10,772 nt of DNA, taken from Planctomycetota bacterium (GTDB lineage: Bacteria > Planctomycetota > Phycisphaerae > UBA1845). Location of the stretch: contig JADFRH010000049.1 of the NCBI GenBank assembly GCA_022561415.1, forward strand, positions 1 through 10,772, in the 5' to 3' direction. The notes under the pieces were generated by a model. That model had not been told where the DNA came from and did no database searches. It saw only the letters and a list, made by a program, of their open reading frames with translations. Each line of letters opens with the position of its first letter. The first letter of the stretch is position 1. Shown here one piece after another: positions 1 through 6,989 of this stretch. Position numbers and translations under genes: made by a program.

Positions 1-9
1 GATCGCGCG

Positions 10-855
10 GTGGGTCTCGGCTACAACACCCACGGGGTCGCCCATCACACGACCCAAGACGCCGCGACGATTCTCTGCGAAATCGGTTACGCGAGCGTAG
101 CCCTTACGCTCGAACGATCGCACCTCGACCCGCCGGATCGCAGCGCGGTCAAGCAATGCATCGAGCACTTTGAGCCGATCATTCGCGACGCGGGGCTGTG
201 CGTCACCATCGAAACCGGCTCGCGCTTCATTCTCGACGCCCGCCGCAAGCATCAACCGACGCTGCTCAGCGCTTCAGCCGGTGATCGAGAGCGTCGCGTC
301 GCGTTCATTCTGGCCGCCGTCGAAGTGGCCGCCGCGATGGAAGCCGACAGCGTCTCCCTCTGGTCCGGCGCCGCCGAAGACAAGGCCGAGGAGGCGGCGT
401 TGTTCGATCGATTGGTCACCGGGCTACGAAAGATTCTCGCACACGCGGAGTCGCACAATGTTCGGTTGAGCTTCGAGCCGGAGCCGGGCATGTTCGTCGA
501 GACCATGGCCCAGTTCGAGAGACTCATCGACGCCGTGGACCATCCGCTGCTGGGTCTGACGCTCGATGTCGGGCATGTCCATTGCCTCGGCGACGGCGAC
601 GTGGCCGACCATGTGCGGCGATGGAAAAACAAGCTCTGGAACCTGCACATCGAGGACATGCGGCGCGGAGAGCACAACCATCTCATGTTCGGCGAGGGCG
701 ATATGGACTTCCCGGCCGTGTTCGATGCGCTCGGGGAGATCGGCTACGCGGGTCCGGTTCACGTCGAGCTCTCGCGCCACAGCCACTGCGCGGTCGAGGC
801 GGCCGAAAAGTCCTTTGCGTTTCTCCGTGGTTTCCTGCCCCAGCCCGGCCCGTAG
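10..855 (+). CDS. Xylose-isomerase-like TIM-barrel protein (sugar phosphate isomerase/epimerase family)
   Basis: A 281-residue protein of the AP endonuclease 2/xylose isomerase TIM-barrel family, whose members isomerise or epimerise sugar-like substrates using divalent metal. Candidate metal ligands are in the expected order: E156/E158 in FEPEPG, D186 and H189 in TLDVGH, H213 and E215 in LHIED, H222/H224, and E253 in HVELSRHSH. The N-terminal GLGYNTHG strand is how relatives begin, so GTG at 10 is a good start, but only nine open bases precede it and no ribosome site can be seen; a start before the window edge cannot be excluded. It lies 24 bases upstream of an AlkP-superfamily phosphodiesterase on the same strand, so the two are probably one operon. 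That pairing resembles the end of ebo-type clusters (a sugar isomerase-like EboE and a phosphodiesterase). Family is confident; substrate is unknown. Confidence 0.85.
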   Translation: MGLGYNTHGVAHHTTQDAATILCEIGYASVALTLERSHLDPPDRSAVKQCIEHFEPIIRDAGLCVTIETGSRFILDARRKHQPTLLSASAGDRERRVAFILAAVEVAAAMEADSVSLWSGAAEDKAEEAALFDRLVTGLRKILAHAESHNVRLSFEPEPGMFVETMAQFERLIDAVDHPLLGLTLDVGHVHCLGDGDVADHVRRWKNKLWNLHIEDMRRGEHNHLMFGEGDMDFPAVFDALGEIGYAGPVHVELSRHSHCAVEAAEKSFAFLRGFLPQPGP

Positions 856-879
856 AATGGCAGACACGGATGGAAACAC

Positions 880-2232
880 GTGAGCACTGATTATCTCATT
901 TTTCTCTCGATTCCGGGCCTTCGCCCGCAGGACGTCGACGCCGCGACGACGCCGACGCTACACGGCTGGGCGACCGGTGGCGCGATGGCGGAGCTGACGC
1001 CGACGTTTCCCTGCGTGACGTCGCCGGTCCAGGCAACGATGTGGACGGGCCGGCCGCCCGGTAAGCACGGTGTTATCGCCAATGGTTTCTTCCACCGCGA
1101 GCGAAGCGAAGTCCAGTTCTGGGTGGCGCACAACGATGTGATTGGGGGCGAGCAGATTTGGGAGACGATCCACCGGAGGCGCCCCGGATTCACCTCGGCC
1201 GTTTGGCATGCGCAGAACATCAAGGGCGCGGCCGCCGACTTCATCATCACGCCGGCGCCCATTCACGAGCCCGACGGAACCACCAAGCTCTGGTGCTATT
1301 CGAAGCCGGACGGACTCTACCAAGAGCTTTTGGGCGCGATGGGGCACTTTCCGCTGAAGCACTACTGGGGACCGCTGGCGAACATCGAATCGACCCGCTG
1401 GATTCTGGGCGCGGCCCAGTGGCTCATCGACAGCCACGCCCCGAACTTCCACTGGATCTATATCCCGCACCTCGACTATGCGTCTCAGAAGTTCGGACCC
1501 GACAGCGACGAGGCGCGTGGCGCCTTGGTCGAGCTCGACGCCGAACTCGGGCGGTTCGCGGCCGGCGTTGCGGCGGGCGCGATCGGCAACAAGACCGTCT
1601 ATCTCGTCGCAGGCGAGTACGCCCTGACCGACGTCAGCGACGTGATCTATCCGAACCGGCTGCTTCGCGAGGCCGGCCTGCTCAACGTGCGTAGCGGGCC
1701 GGACGGGGAAATGGTGGACCTGGCGACCAGCCCCGCGCTGGCCATGGTGGATCACCAATTCGCGCACGTTTTCGTTCGCGATCCCCAGGCAGCGGACATC
1801 AAGGGCATCGCCGACCTGTTTCGGTCCGCTTCGGGTGTTGCGGGCGTGTATGAGGGTGATCGGCGTCGCGAGATCGGCCTCGCGCACGATCGGGCGGGAG
1901 AGATCATTCTCGTGGCCGAACACTCGCATTGGTTCGCCTACTACTGGTGGCTCGACGACGAGTCTGCCCCATCTTTTGCACGCACCGTCGACATTCATCG
2001 CAAGCCGGGCTACGACCCGGTCGAGCTCTTCTTCGACCCGGTCACACGAGGGATTCCCCTCGATGCGCAACTCGTCAGGGGCTCGCACGGCGCCCCCGCG
2101 ACCGCGTCGGCGCAGCAAGCCGCATTGATCTGTTCGCAAGCGGGTAGCGCGGTCAAGTCCGCCCGCACCTACCGCGACGTCGACATCAAGCGAATCTCGC
2201 TGCAGCTCCTGGGGCTTGAATCTCAGACGTGA
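880..2232 (+). CDS. Alkaline-phosphatase-superfamily protein (nucleotide pyrophosphatase/phosphodiesterase-like)
   Basis: A 450-residue protein with the type I phosphodiesterase/nucleotide pyrophosphatase fold. The nucleophile region FPCVTSPVQATMWTG (about 43-57) aligns with FPTLTFPNHYTLVTG of bacterial NPP, making T47 the likely nucleophile, and is followed by RPPGKHGVI as in the family. Later ligand motifs are changed: PHLDYASQKFGP (197-207) keeps D199 but has Q203 where NPPs usually have His, GEYALTDV (245-252) stands where SDHG is usual, and GSHGAP (401-406) gives the last His, H403. There is no signal peptide, so it is probably cytoplasmic. GTG at 880 was chosen because nearby upstream ATG codons run into stops within a few codons and the protein begins directly with the first beta strand DYLIFLSIPGLR. 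It is probably cotranscribed with the TIM-barrel gene and may belong to an ebo-like pathway; the reaction is not determined. Confidence 0.85.
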   Translation: MSTDYLIFLSIPGLRPQDVDAATTPTLHGWATGGAMAELTPTFPCVTSPVQATMWTGRPPGKHGVIANGFFHRERSEVQFWVAHNDVIGGEQIWETIHRRRPGFTSAVWHAQNIKGAAADFIITPAPIHEPDGTTKLWCYSKPDGLYQELLGAMGHFPLKHYWGPLANIESTRWILGAAQWLIDSHAPNFHWIYIPHLDYASQKFGPDSDEARGALVELDAELGRFAAGVAAGAIGNKTVYLVAGEYALTDVSDVIYPNRLLREAGLLNVRSGPDGEMVDLATSPALAMVDHQFAHVFVRDPQAADIKGIADLFRSASGVAGVYEGDRRREIGLAHDRAGEIILVAEHSHWFAYYWWLDDESAPSFARTVDIHRKPGYDPVELFFDPVTRGIPLDAQLVRGSHGAPATASAQQAALICSQAGSAVKSARTYRDVDIKRISLQLLGLESQT

Positions 2233-2349
2233 TCGAGGGCGCGTTTACTCGTAGGATTTCCGCCCAAAAAGACTCGCGCAAACCACCCCGGTGGCCGAAA
2301 CCTCCGATATTTTAGGTCGTTGCGAGTGGTTTTCGAGGATCGGACACGA

Positions 2350-2355
2350 TACAAT
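2350..2355 (+). promoter_or_regulatory. Possible -10 element upstream of the PQQ-type dehydrogenase
   Basis: TACAAT matches the sigma70 -10 consensus at five of six positions and lies 49 bases before the chosen TTG start. No convincing -35 element is found at 16-18 bases spacing, so this is only a weak call. It sits in the 172-base gap after the phosphodiesterase gene, which suggests the dehydrogenase has its own transcript. Confidence 0.3.
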
Positions 2356-2404
2356 AGGGGGCATAGGGAAATGCGTCACGACGCAAGTAGAGGGGAAGCT
2401 TCGT

Positions 2405-3784
2405 TTGCACTATCACAACGCTGCAAGACTCGCGCGACTCTCGGTGATGAGCATATCGTGCTGTGCGATTGTTCTGGCGGCGTGTGCTCAGGCGTCGAAC
2501 GGCGAGCCCCTGATCTCGGCCACGCTCGTCGGCTCGGGCTTCGACAATCCGCTCTACGTGACACACGCGCCGGGCGATTCCGATCGCATCTTCGTCGTCG
2601 AGCAGCCGGGCAAAATTCGCATCGTCGACATTTCGCAGGATCCGCCCGTCACACAGGCTACGCCGTTTCTTGATATCCGGGCGCGCGTGGTTGACGGCGG
2701 CGAGCGGGGCTTGCTGGGGCTCGCGTTTCACCCGGATTTCGATACCAACGGCTGGTTCTACGTGAACTACACTGAGCTCAGTTCGGGCGGCGGGACTGTG
2801 GTGTCCCGATTCACCGTTCCGGCGGAAACGCCGGACGTGGCGGATGAGACGAGCGAGGTGGTTCTGCTCACGATCGCCCAGCCGGAGCCAAACCACAACG
2901 GCGGATGGATCGCGTTCGGGCCGGACGGCATGTTGTACATCGCCACCGGGGACGGCGGCGGCGGTGGTGACTCCGGTGCCGGACACACGCCGGACACAGG
3001 AAACGCCCAGGACATCACCGACAATCTGCTGGGAAAAATCCTGCGCGTCGACGTCAACGGCAGTAACGCACCGTCCGGCATGTACGGGATTCCTGCGAAC
3101 AACCCATTCGTCGGCGTCAGGGGCGACGACGAGATATGGTCCTACGGTCTGCGGAATCCCTGGCGAAATTCATTCGATCCGGTCACGGGCGAGCTGTATA
3201 TTACGGACGTGGGGCAGAGTAACTGGGAGGAGATCAACGTCCAGCCGGGAGACAGCACGGGCGGCGAGAACTGGGGTTGGCGATGCCGCGAGGGCATGCA
3301 CGACTTCGACCTCAGCGATCCCGCGTGCGCCACGGCCAACCTGCTCGATCCCATCCACGAGTATTCGCACGACGGTCCCTCGTCTCCATGCTCCATCATC
3401 GGCGGTGAGGTCTATCGCGGTTGCGCGATGGCACAGCTTCGAGGCGCGTATTTCTTCGGCGATTTCTGCAGCGGACAGATTTGGACGCTGCGCTACGACG
3501 GCGTGGTGGCCACGGTCCAGGAGCGGACGCAGGAATTCTCGGACGCCGGTATCTCCATTCCACTCATCACTTCGTTTGGTCGGGACGCCGAAGGCGAGAT
3601 TTACATCTGCTCGAACAACGGCGACCTTTTCAAGATCATTCCCCTCGGTGAACCCGCCAACTGCAACGCCGGTGTGCCCACCGTGTCTACGTGGGGGTTG
3701 ATCGTCTTGCAGATCGGCCTCCTGCTGGCTGCGACCCTGCTGTTGCGACACCGCCGGACGTTTTTCGCCGTGCGACATCCGTAG
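2405..3784 (+). CDS. Exported PQQ-dependent sugar (glucose/sorbosone) dehydrogenase-like beta-propeller with C-terminal sorting signal
   Basis: A 459-residue secreted protein of the soluble aldose sugar dehydrogenase (GSDH) family, which oxidises sugars with PQQ in the cell envelope. Family motifs in order: ERGLLGLAFHPDF, NHNGGWIAFGPDGMLYIATGDGG (H164 corresponds to the catalytic His of soluble glucose dehydrogenase), LLGKILRVDV, EIWSYGLRNPWR and DVGQSNWEEINV. I chose TTG at 2405 because GAGGGG (2390-2395) is nine bases upstream and the resulting N-terminus is a clear signal peptide: basic start, hydrophobic core, then LAAC at 24-27, which fits a lipobox with Cys27. The alternative ATG at 2447 has no ribosome site and loses the basic region; the frame stays open up to 2291. 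The C-terminus carries PTVSTWG (425-431), a hydrophobic segment and RHRR, as in IPTL-CTERM signals. It stands alone between an upstream operon and xerD. Family is sure; substrate and PQQ use are inferred. Confidence 0.88.
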   Translation: MHYHNAARLARLSVMSISCCAIVLAACAQASNGEPLISATLVGSGFDNPLYVTHAPGDSDRIFVVEQPGKIRIVDISQDPPVTQATPFLDIRARVVDGGERGLLGLAFHPDFDTNGWFYVNYTELSSGGGTVVSRFTVPAETPDVADETSEVVLLTIAQPEPNHNGGWIAFGPDGMLYIATGDGGGGGDSGAGHTPDTGNAQDITDNLLGKILRVDVNGSNAPSGMYGIPANNPFVGVRGDDEIWSYGLRNPWRNSFDPVTGELYITDVGQSNWEEINVQPGDSTGGENWGWRCREGMHDFDLSDPACATANLLDPIHEYSHDGPSSPCSIIGGEVYRGCAMAQLRGAYFFGDFCSGQIWTLRYDGVVATVQERTQEFSDAGISIPLITSFGRDAEGEIYICSNNGDLFKIIPLGEPANCNAGVPTVSTWGLIVLQIGLLLAATLLLRHRRTFFAVRHP

Positions 3785-3956
3785 CTCCCGACCTGTGCGG
3801 CATCCGCATCCTTCGGGTGGTTCCCCGTCGCCTGTAGGTCACGCAATCTCCGGCCACCATGCCGTTTTTTCCGCCGCGGTAACGGAATGGCGGCCATGCG
3901 TCCGATATCTGTAGCCCCGACGCGGTCGGTGCCGCCCTATGACGCGTGCTGAAGTC

Positions 3957-3986
3957 TTGGACAAACGAAGAGGAAGTCTGTACAAT
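3957..3986 (+). promoter_or_regulatory. Sigma70-like promoter of xerD
   Basis: TTGGAC (3957-3962) and TACAAT (3981-3986) are separated by 18 bases, a good match to the sigma70 consensus. The predicted transcript starts near 3993 and would have a leader of about 70 bases containing the inverted repeat at 4019-4040. Confidence 0.5.
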
Positions 3987-4018
3987 GGCGGCTTGAAGGG
4001 TTGTACGTGCGTCACACA

Positions 4019-4040
4019 TAGTGCCACAATGATGGCACTA
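4019..4040 (+). promoter_or_regulatory. Perfect 8-bp inverted repeat in the xerD leader
   Basis: TAGTGCCA and TGGCACTA flank a six-base spacer. The position, about 25-48 bases after the predicted transcript start and 25 bases before the xerD start codon, would suit either a repressor operator or a small RNA hairpin just upstream of the ribosome site (GGAG, 4053-4056). No regulator is recognised for it. Confidence 0.4.
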
Positions 4041-4065
4041 TAGGCTTGGAGCGGAGCCGCCTGGA

Positions 4066-4989
4066 ATGCTTGTTGCCCAAGAATCGAGACCGCCGGTCGA
4101 GCGACCGGCGCCGCTGGTCAAGCGCTTTTTGGACCATGTGTTTGTCGAGTGCGGGCTCGCCGGCTTGACGGTCACGGCCTACCGCGCTGACCTGCGCGGG
4201 TTCTGGAACTTCCTCACCGCCCACGACATTCACGCCGACCAGATCACAATCGAGGACATTCAGCGCTACCTGATGGCGTTGCAAAAGCGGGGGCTGGCGC
4301 TCTCCTCGGTGGCTCGTCATCTGGCGACGGTCAAGATGTTTTTGCGTTTCCTCTTTGCCGAGCACGTTCTGACGCGCGACGTGGCGTCGTTGGTCGAGTC
4401 GCCCAAGCGCTGGCGGACCATCCCGCACGTGGTCCGGTACGAGCAGGTCGAGGCCCTGCTGGCGGCGCCGGACCTGTATTGCGAATACTATTTGCGCGAC
4501 CGGGCGCTGCTGGAACTGCTCTACGCGACCGGGATGCGTGCGAGCGAGGTGGCCGACCTGACGCTGGATCGCATCAATCTCAAGCTCGGCTATGTTCGAT
4601 GTATCGGGAAGGGCAACAAGGAGCGTATCGTCCCGGTCGGTCGGCCCGCGGTCGAGGCGGTCGGGCGTTACCTCGACATGCTCAGACCGCGCCTGCTGGG
4701 TGAGCGAACGACGGACGCCCTGTTCCTGTCGCGCACCGGTCGCCCGCTGGATCGAACCAACATCGGGCGTCTGGTACGAAAACACGCCGTGGCCGCCGGC
4801 ATCGAGACCAAGCTCACACCGCACACGCTTCGGCACTGCTTCGCCACGCACCTTCTGGCCGGTGGCGCCGACCTTCGTATCGTGCAGGAGTTGCTCGGCC
4901 ACGTGGACGTTACGACCACGCAGATCTACACGCACGTCGACGAGACGCAGCTCAAGCGGGTCCACGCCCGATGCCATCCCAGACCCTAG
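4066..4989 (+). CDS. xerD: Site-specific tyrosine recombinase XerD
   Basis: A 307-residue tyrosine recombinase, full length for XerC/XerD proteins, which resolve chromosome dimers at dif. The N-terminal SAM-like DNA-binding domain covers about 15-105 and the catalytic domain about 120-300. All six catalytic residues are present with the spacing of E. coli XerD: R158 (ATGMRASE), K182 (GKGNKER), H253 and R256 (TPHTLRH), H279 (LLGH) and the nucleophile Y288 (QIYTHV). The tail ending HARCHPRP resembles the XerD C-terminus more than XerC or phage integrases. ATG at 4066 is preceded by GGAG at nine bases. A good promoter lies upstream and a metallopeptidase-like gene follows 22 bases after the stop, perhaps in the same transcript. 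It looks like the housekeeping copy rather than an island integrase; the half-tRNA repeats 2 kb away are not obviously its substrate. Confidence 0.93.
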   Translation: MLVAQESRPPVERPAPLVKRFLDHVFVECGLAGLTVTAYRADLRGFWNFLTAHDIHADQITIEDIQRYLMALQKRGLALSSVARHLATVKMFLRFLFAEHVLTRDVASLVESPKRWRTIPHVVRYEQVEALLAAPDLYCEYYLRDRALLELLYATGMRASEVADLTLDRINLKLGYVRCIGKGNKERIVPVGRPAVEAVGRYLDMLRPRLLGERTTDALFLSRTGRPLDRTNIGRLVRKHAVAAGIETKLTPHTLRHCFATHLLAGGADLRIVQELLGHVDVTTTQIYTHVDETQLKRVHARCHPRP

Positions 4990-5011
4990 GACCAATGTCG
5001 CGACGACGTCG

Positions 5012-5620
5012 ATGAGCGAACGCTTGGCACGAATCAGACTCCGCAACTCGACGGCCATACCGACCGACCGGCTGCTGGCGGTCTGCCACGAGGTCACATC
5101 GGGATGGGCCATCGGTTCGATCGACGTTTTCTTTCGCTACAGCCGCGGCGCCGAGTTCTCCGGCACCTGCTACTACACCAGCCGGAAGATCCACGTGAAC
5201 TTGGGGAGACAGCTTGTCTATCCCTATCGCATGGGCACCAATCTGGGACGGGCGAAGACCGTCGGGCGCCGCTGGTACCGCCCCGTGTACACGATCGAGT
5301 TGCGCGACGGGTTCGAGGTCGTTCTGTTCGTCTTCCTGCACGAGCTGTATCACCTGCTCGTCAAGCGCGCGAGGCGCAACACGCGCCAAAAGGAAGGCAT
5401 GTGCGATCGATTCGCCGCGCGGCACCTGGTGGATCGCTACGGAGCGGCCGTGCGCGACCCGAAGGGTCGCCCGGTCTCACGCGAAGAATGGGATTTCCAG
5501 GATCTCGACGGGTTCGTGGCCGCAGCCCGCGACCGAAGAGTGCGGCGCCGCAGCGCGATCGCGTCGGGCGGCGCGGCGCCAGGTTCGACGGCCGAGCAGT
5601 TGTTGATGTTCCCGGCGTAG
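5012..5620 (+). CDS. HEXXH metallopeptidase-like protein of unknown function
   Basis: A 202-residue protein that I do not recognise as a named family. It contains a zinc-binding HEXXH motif, HELYH at 110-114, inside a hydrophobic helix (VVLFVFLHELYHLL). It is followed at 128-137 by EGMCDRFAAR, which recalls the E..ANxFA segment of ImmA/IrrE-type peptidases and offers E128 or D132 as a third ligand. The N-terminal half is rich in aromatic and basic residues (FFRYSRGAEFSGTCYYTSRK). The last 25 residues are basic, then disordered, and end in EQLLMFPA. No signal peptide is seen, so it is probably cytoplasmic. The frame is open upstream through xerD, but ATG at 5012 is the first sensible start after the xerD stop; its ribosome site is poor, which fits translational coupling or a shared transcript with xerD. 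Peptidase activity is inferred from the motif alone. Confidence 0.7.
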   Translation: MSERLARIRLRNSTAIPTDRLLAVCHEVTSGWAIGSIDVFFRYSRGAEFSGTCYYTSRKIHVNLGRQLVYPYRMGTNLGRAKTVGRRWYRPVYTIELRDGFEVVLFVFLHELYHLLVKRARRNTRQKEGMCDRFAARHLVDRYGAAVRDPKGRPVSREEWDFQDLDGFVAAARDRRVRRRSAIASGGAAPGSTAEQLLMFPA

Positions 5621-5703
5621 TCATCGTCCGTCCCCCCACCCTGTTCGAGTACGAAAAGCATGGGGCACGCGCGCTTCGTCCGTGCCGCACGTACCCGAGA
5701 CCG

Positions 5704-5732
5704 TTGCGGTCGCTCCGTCCCGGCACTACAGT
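5704..5732 (+). promoter_or_regulatory. Possible sigma70-like promoter of queF
   Basis: TTGCGG (5704-5709) and TACAGT (5727-5732) are 17 bases apart in the 204-base gap before queF. The predicted leader is about 85 bases. No preQ1 riboswitch-like aptamer could be recognised by eye in it. Confidence 0.35.
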
Positions 5733-5824
5733 CCCGGCGCGGATGCACCGTCTCGACCTTGCGCCAAGAGTCGGGCGTGGCGGATCGTTCCGCACGGTTG
5801 AGTAGGGCTCTGGAGAAGCAAGCC

Positions 5825-6178
5825 ATGGAAGACCGCGACATCCTGGAGACGTTCCCCAATCCGCATCCGGCGCGGGACTACCTGATCGAGCATCGCATTC
5901 GCGAGTTCACGAGTGTTTGCCCCAAGACCGGGCAGCCGGACTTCGCGAAACTGCGAATCCAGTGCATCCCCGGCGCGACCTGCATCGAGCTGAAGAGCCT
6001 CAAGCTCTATCTTCAGGCCTTTCGCGATCGCGGCGTGTTCTACGAGGACGTAACCAACATCATCCTGAACGATCTGGTGGCCTGTTCGCAGCCGAAGTGG
6101 ATGGTGGTGGAATCGTCCTGGAGCGTTCGCGGGGGGATTCGCAGCACGATCACGGCCGAGCACGGTCGCCGAGAGTAG
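5825..6178 (+). CDS. queF: NADPH-dependent 7-cyano-7-deazaguanine reductase, single-domain type
   Basis: A 117-residue QueF, which reduces preQ0 to preQ1 in the queuosine tRNA-modification pathway. It aligns along its length with the core of the B. subtilis enzyme: ILETFPNPHPARDY, then TSVCPKTGQPDF containing the catalytic C32 and D39, then the QueF signature ELKSLKLY (55-62), then VFYEDVTNIILNDL (71-84), ending VRGGI. Where the B. subtilis enzyme has His-Glu, this one has Y73-E74. ATG at 5825 has GGAG at nine bases (5812-5815) and gives the family N-terminus; the frame is open further upstream but lacks support. The gene stands alone, with no other queuosine genes in view, and its stop lies 10 bases from the stop of the convergent Nudix gene, so the two transcripts probably overlap. 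Confidence 0.93.
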   Translation: MEDRDILETFPNPHPARDYLIEHRIREFTSVCPKTGQPDFAKLRIQCIPGATCIELKSLKLYLQAFRDRGVFYEDVTNIILNDLVACSQPKWMVVESSWSVRGGIRSTITAEHGRRE

Positions 6179-6188
6179 ATCGCGGACG

Positions 6189-6611
6189 CTACACGCCGAG
6201 CAACTCGAGCACCCGCTCGTTCGACGCGATGCCGTCTTCGAGCGACCGAACCTGCCGAGGCGTAAACCAGTCGATCTCGGCCACCTCGGCAGGGAGTGGC
6301 GTGAATCGAACCCCGGCATAGCGGATGCGCCAAACGGCCAGCACATAGCCGAGCGTTGCCAGTCGAACCGCCCCCACACGCTCGATGGGTGTGACCTGAA
6401 TGCCGAGCTCCTCGGCCAGCTCCCGGCGGATCGCGCGGCGCGAGGTCTCTCCGGTTTCGATATGACCACCGGGGAAACACCAGAGCCCACCGCTTGGGAT
6501 TCCGGGTGCGCGTCGAATCAGCAGCAGGGTCGGACCGCGCTCGAGGATGCCGAGCACGCCGCGACGCACTCGGATAGGCACTTCACCCTCTCTGTGATTC
6601 GCTCGGTTCAT
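6189..6611 (-). CDS. Nudix (MutT-like) hydrolase
   Basis: A 140-residue Nudix protein, a family that hydrolyses nucleoside diphosphates linked to another group. The Nudix box GX5EX7REUXEEXGU is perfect from G49 to I71, with E64, E67 and E68 as metal ligands and the preceding GGLWCFPGG typical of the fold. The C-terminal AEIDWFTPRQV resembles the substrate-side strand of MutT-like members. Start choice is uncertain: ATG at 6611 is used here, but GTG at 6581, ten codons later, follows a GAGAGGG ribosome-site-like stretch and gives an N-terminus (PIRVRRGVLGIL) typical of the family. The frame is also open upstream to 6758 without homology. It converges on queF with no room for a classical terminator. 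Substrate (for example 8-oxo-dGTP or another nucleotide) cannot be read from the sequence. Confidence 0.88.
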   Translation of the reverse strand: MNRANHREGEVPIRVRRGVLGILERGPTLLLIRRAPGIPSGGLWCFPGGHIETGETSRRAIRRELAEELGIQVTPIERVGAVRLATLGYVLAVWRIRYAGVRFTPLPAEVAEIDWFTPRQVRSLEDGIASNERVLELLGV

Positions 6612-6951
6612 CGGTTGCCAACTCCCACGCGCGTCACACGGCCTACTCGCCGTTGTAGACCAAACGCGCGCTTTGGGCATCAACCCAGCATAGTCGAACC
6701 GACCGACGCATTCGAGAGGGTGAGGGTCGTATGTTGTCGCCGGAAAAACGGTAGCCACGTTGACGACACTGTGGACGCCGAGGCCCGCCTGTTGCTCGGT
6801 ACGTCACGAGACGGATCTCAGGTGGACGCACTACCCGCCATCGCGTGGACGCAGTCAAGCGCCGCTAACTGGCGGCTGATGGAGTCGAAAAACGCGTCGG
6901 AGGTTGCCAGCCGACGAGAAGACGCTACCATCGTGGCGCCACGCGAAGGTC
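6612..6951 (+). other. Intergenic region with no recognised gene
   Basis: Several short open frames on both strands overlap here, but none shows a ribosome site or a family motif. The region should contain the promoter of the minus-strand Nudix gene, which I could not place with confidence. Its right end holds a 12-base palindrome CGTGGCGCCACG (6932-6943) and the promoter-like pair in front of the first half-tRNA repeat. Confidence 0.5.
6904..6931 (+). promoter_or_regulatory. Promoter-like pair upstream of half-tRNA repeat copy 1
   Basis: TTGCCA (6904-6909) and TACCAT (6926-6931) are 16 bases apart. The -10 element ends 20 bases before the first tRNA nucleotide, a usual distance for a tRNA gene promoter. 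The 12-base palindrome at 6932-6943 overlaps the predicted start of transcription. Confidence 0.35.
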
Positions 6952-6989
6952 GCCACCGTAGCTCAGTTGGTAGAGCAGCGGTTTTGTAA
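6952..6989 (+). tRNA. tRNA-Thr(UGU) 5' half only, truncated in the anticodon arm
   Basis: The segment reads as positions 1-38 of a bacterial tRNA-Thr: acceptor strand GCCACCG, TA, D-stem GCTC/GAGC enclosing AGTTGGTA, A26, anticodon strand GCGGT and loop TTTGTAA with anticodon TGT at 6985-6987. The next five bases, TCTGA, form only three of five pairs (one a G-U) with the anticodon strand. No T-arm and no CGGTGGC acceptor complement was found downstream before the regulator gene. It is therefore not a complete tRNA gene. A tRNA-derived remnant, an attachment-site half or part of an unknown RNA are all possible. Confidence 0.8.

Larger units (their letters stand above)
3785..4065 (+). other. 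Intergenic spacer between dehydrogenase and xerD
   Basis: No gene is seen in these 281 bases. They hold an imperfect inverted repeat (GGCCACCATGCCG at 3852-3864 against CGGAATGGCGGCC at 3883-3895, 11 of 13 positions complementary, 18-base loop). It lacks a following T run, so it is not a standard terminator. The promoter and leader of xerD follow from 3957. Confidence 0.5.

Noticed and set aside
958..2139. Long minus-strand open frame of 393 codons
   Set aside because: It lies wholly opposite the AlkP-family gene, shows no motif or ribosome site, and is typical antisense openness in GC-rich DNA.
3852..3895. Imperfect inverted repeat as terminator of the dehydrogenase gene
   Set aside because: The 18-base loop, mismatches and lack of a T run make termination unlikely; kept only as part of the spacer description.
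4012..5112. Long minus-strand open frame of 366 codons
   Set aside because: It is the antisense of xerD, which has all catalytic residues; composition is that of a shadow frame.
6860..6989. A permuted tRNA gene, with the 3' half lying upstream of the 5' half
   Set aside because: A stretch near 6889-6900 (GGAGTCGAAAAACGCG) looks faintly like a T-loop, but there is no matching acceptor strand, and nothing similar precedes copy 2.
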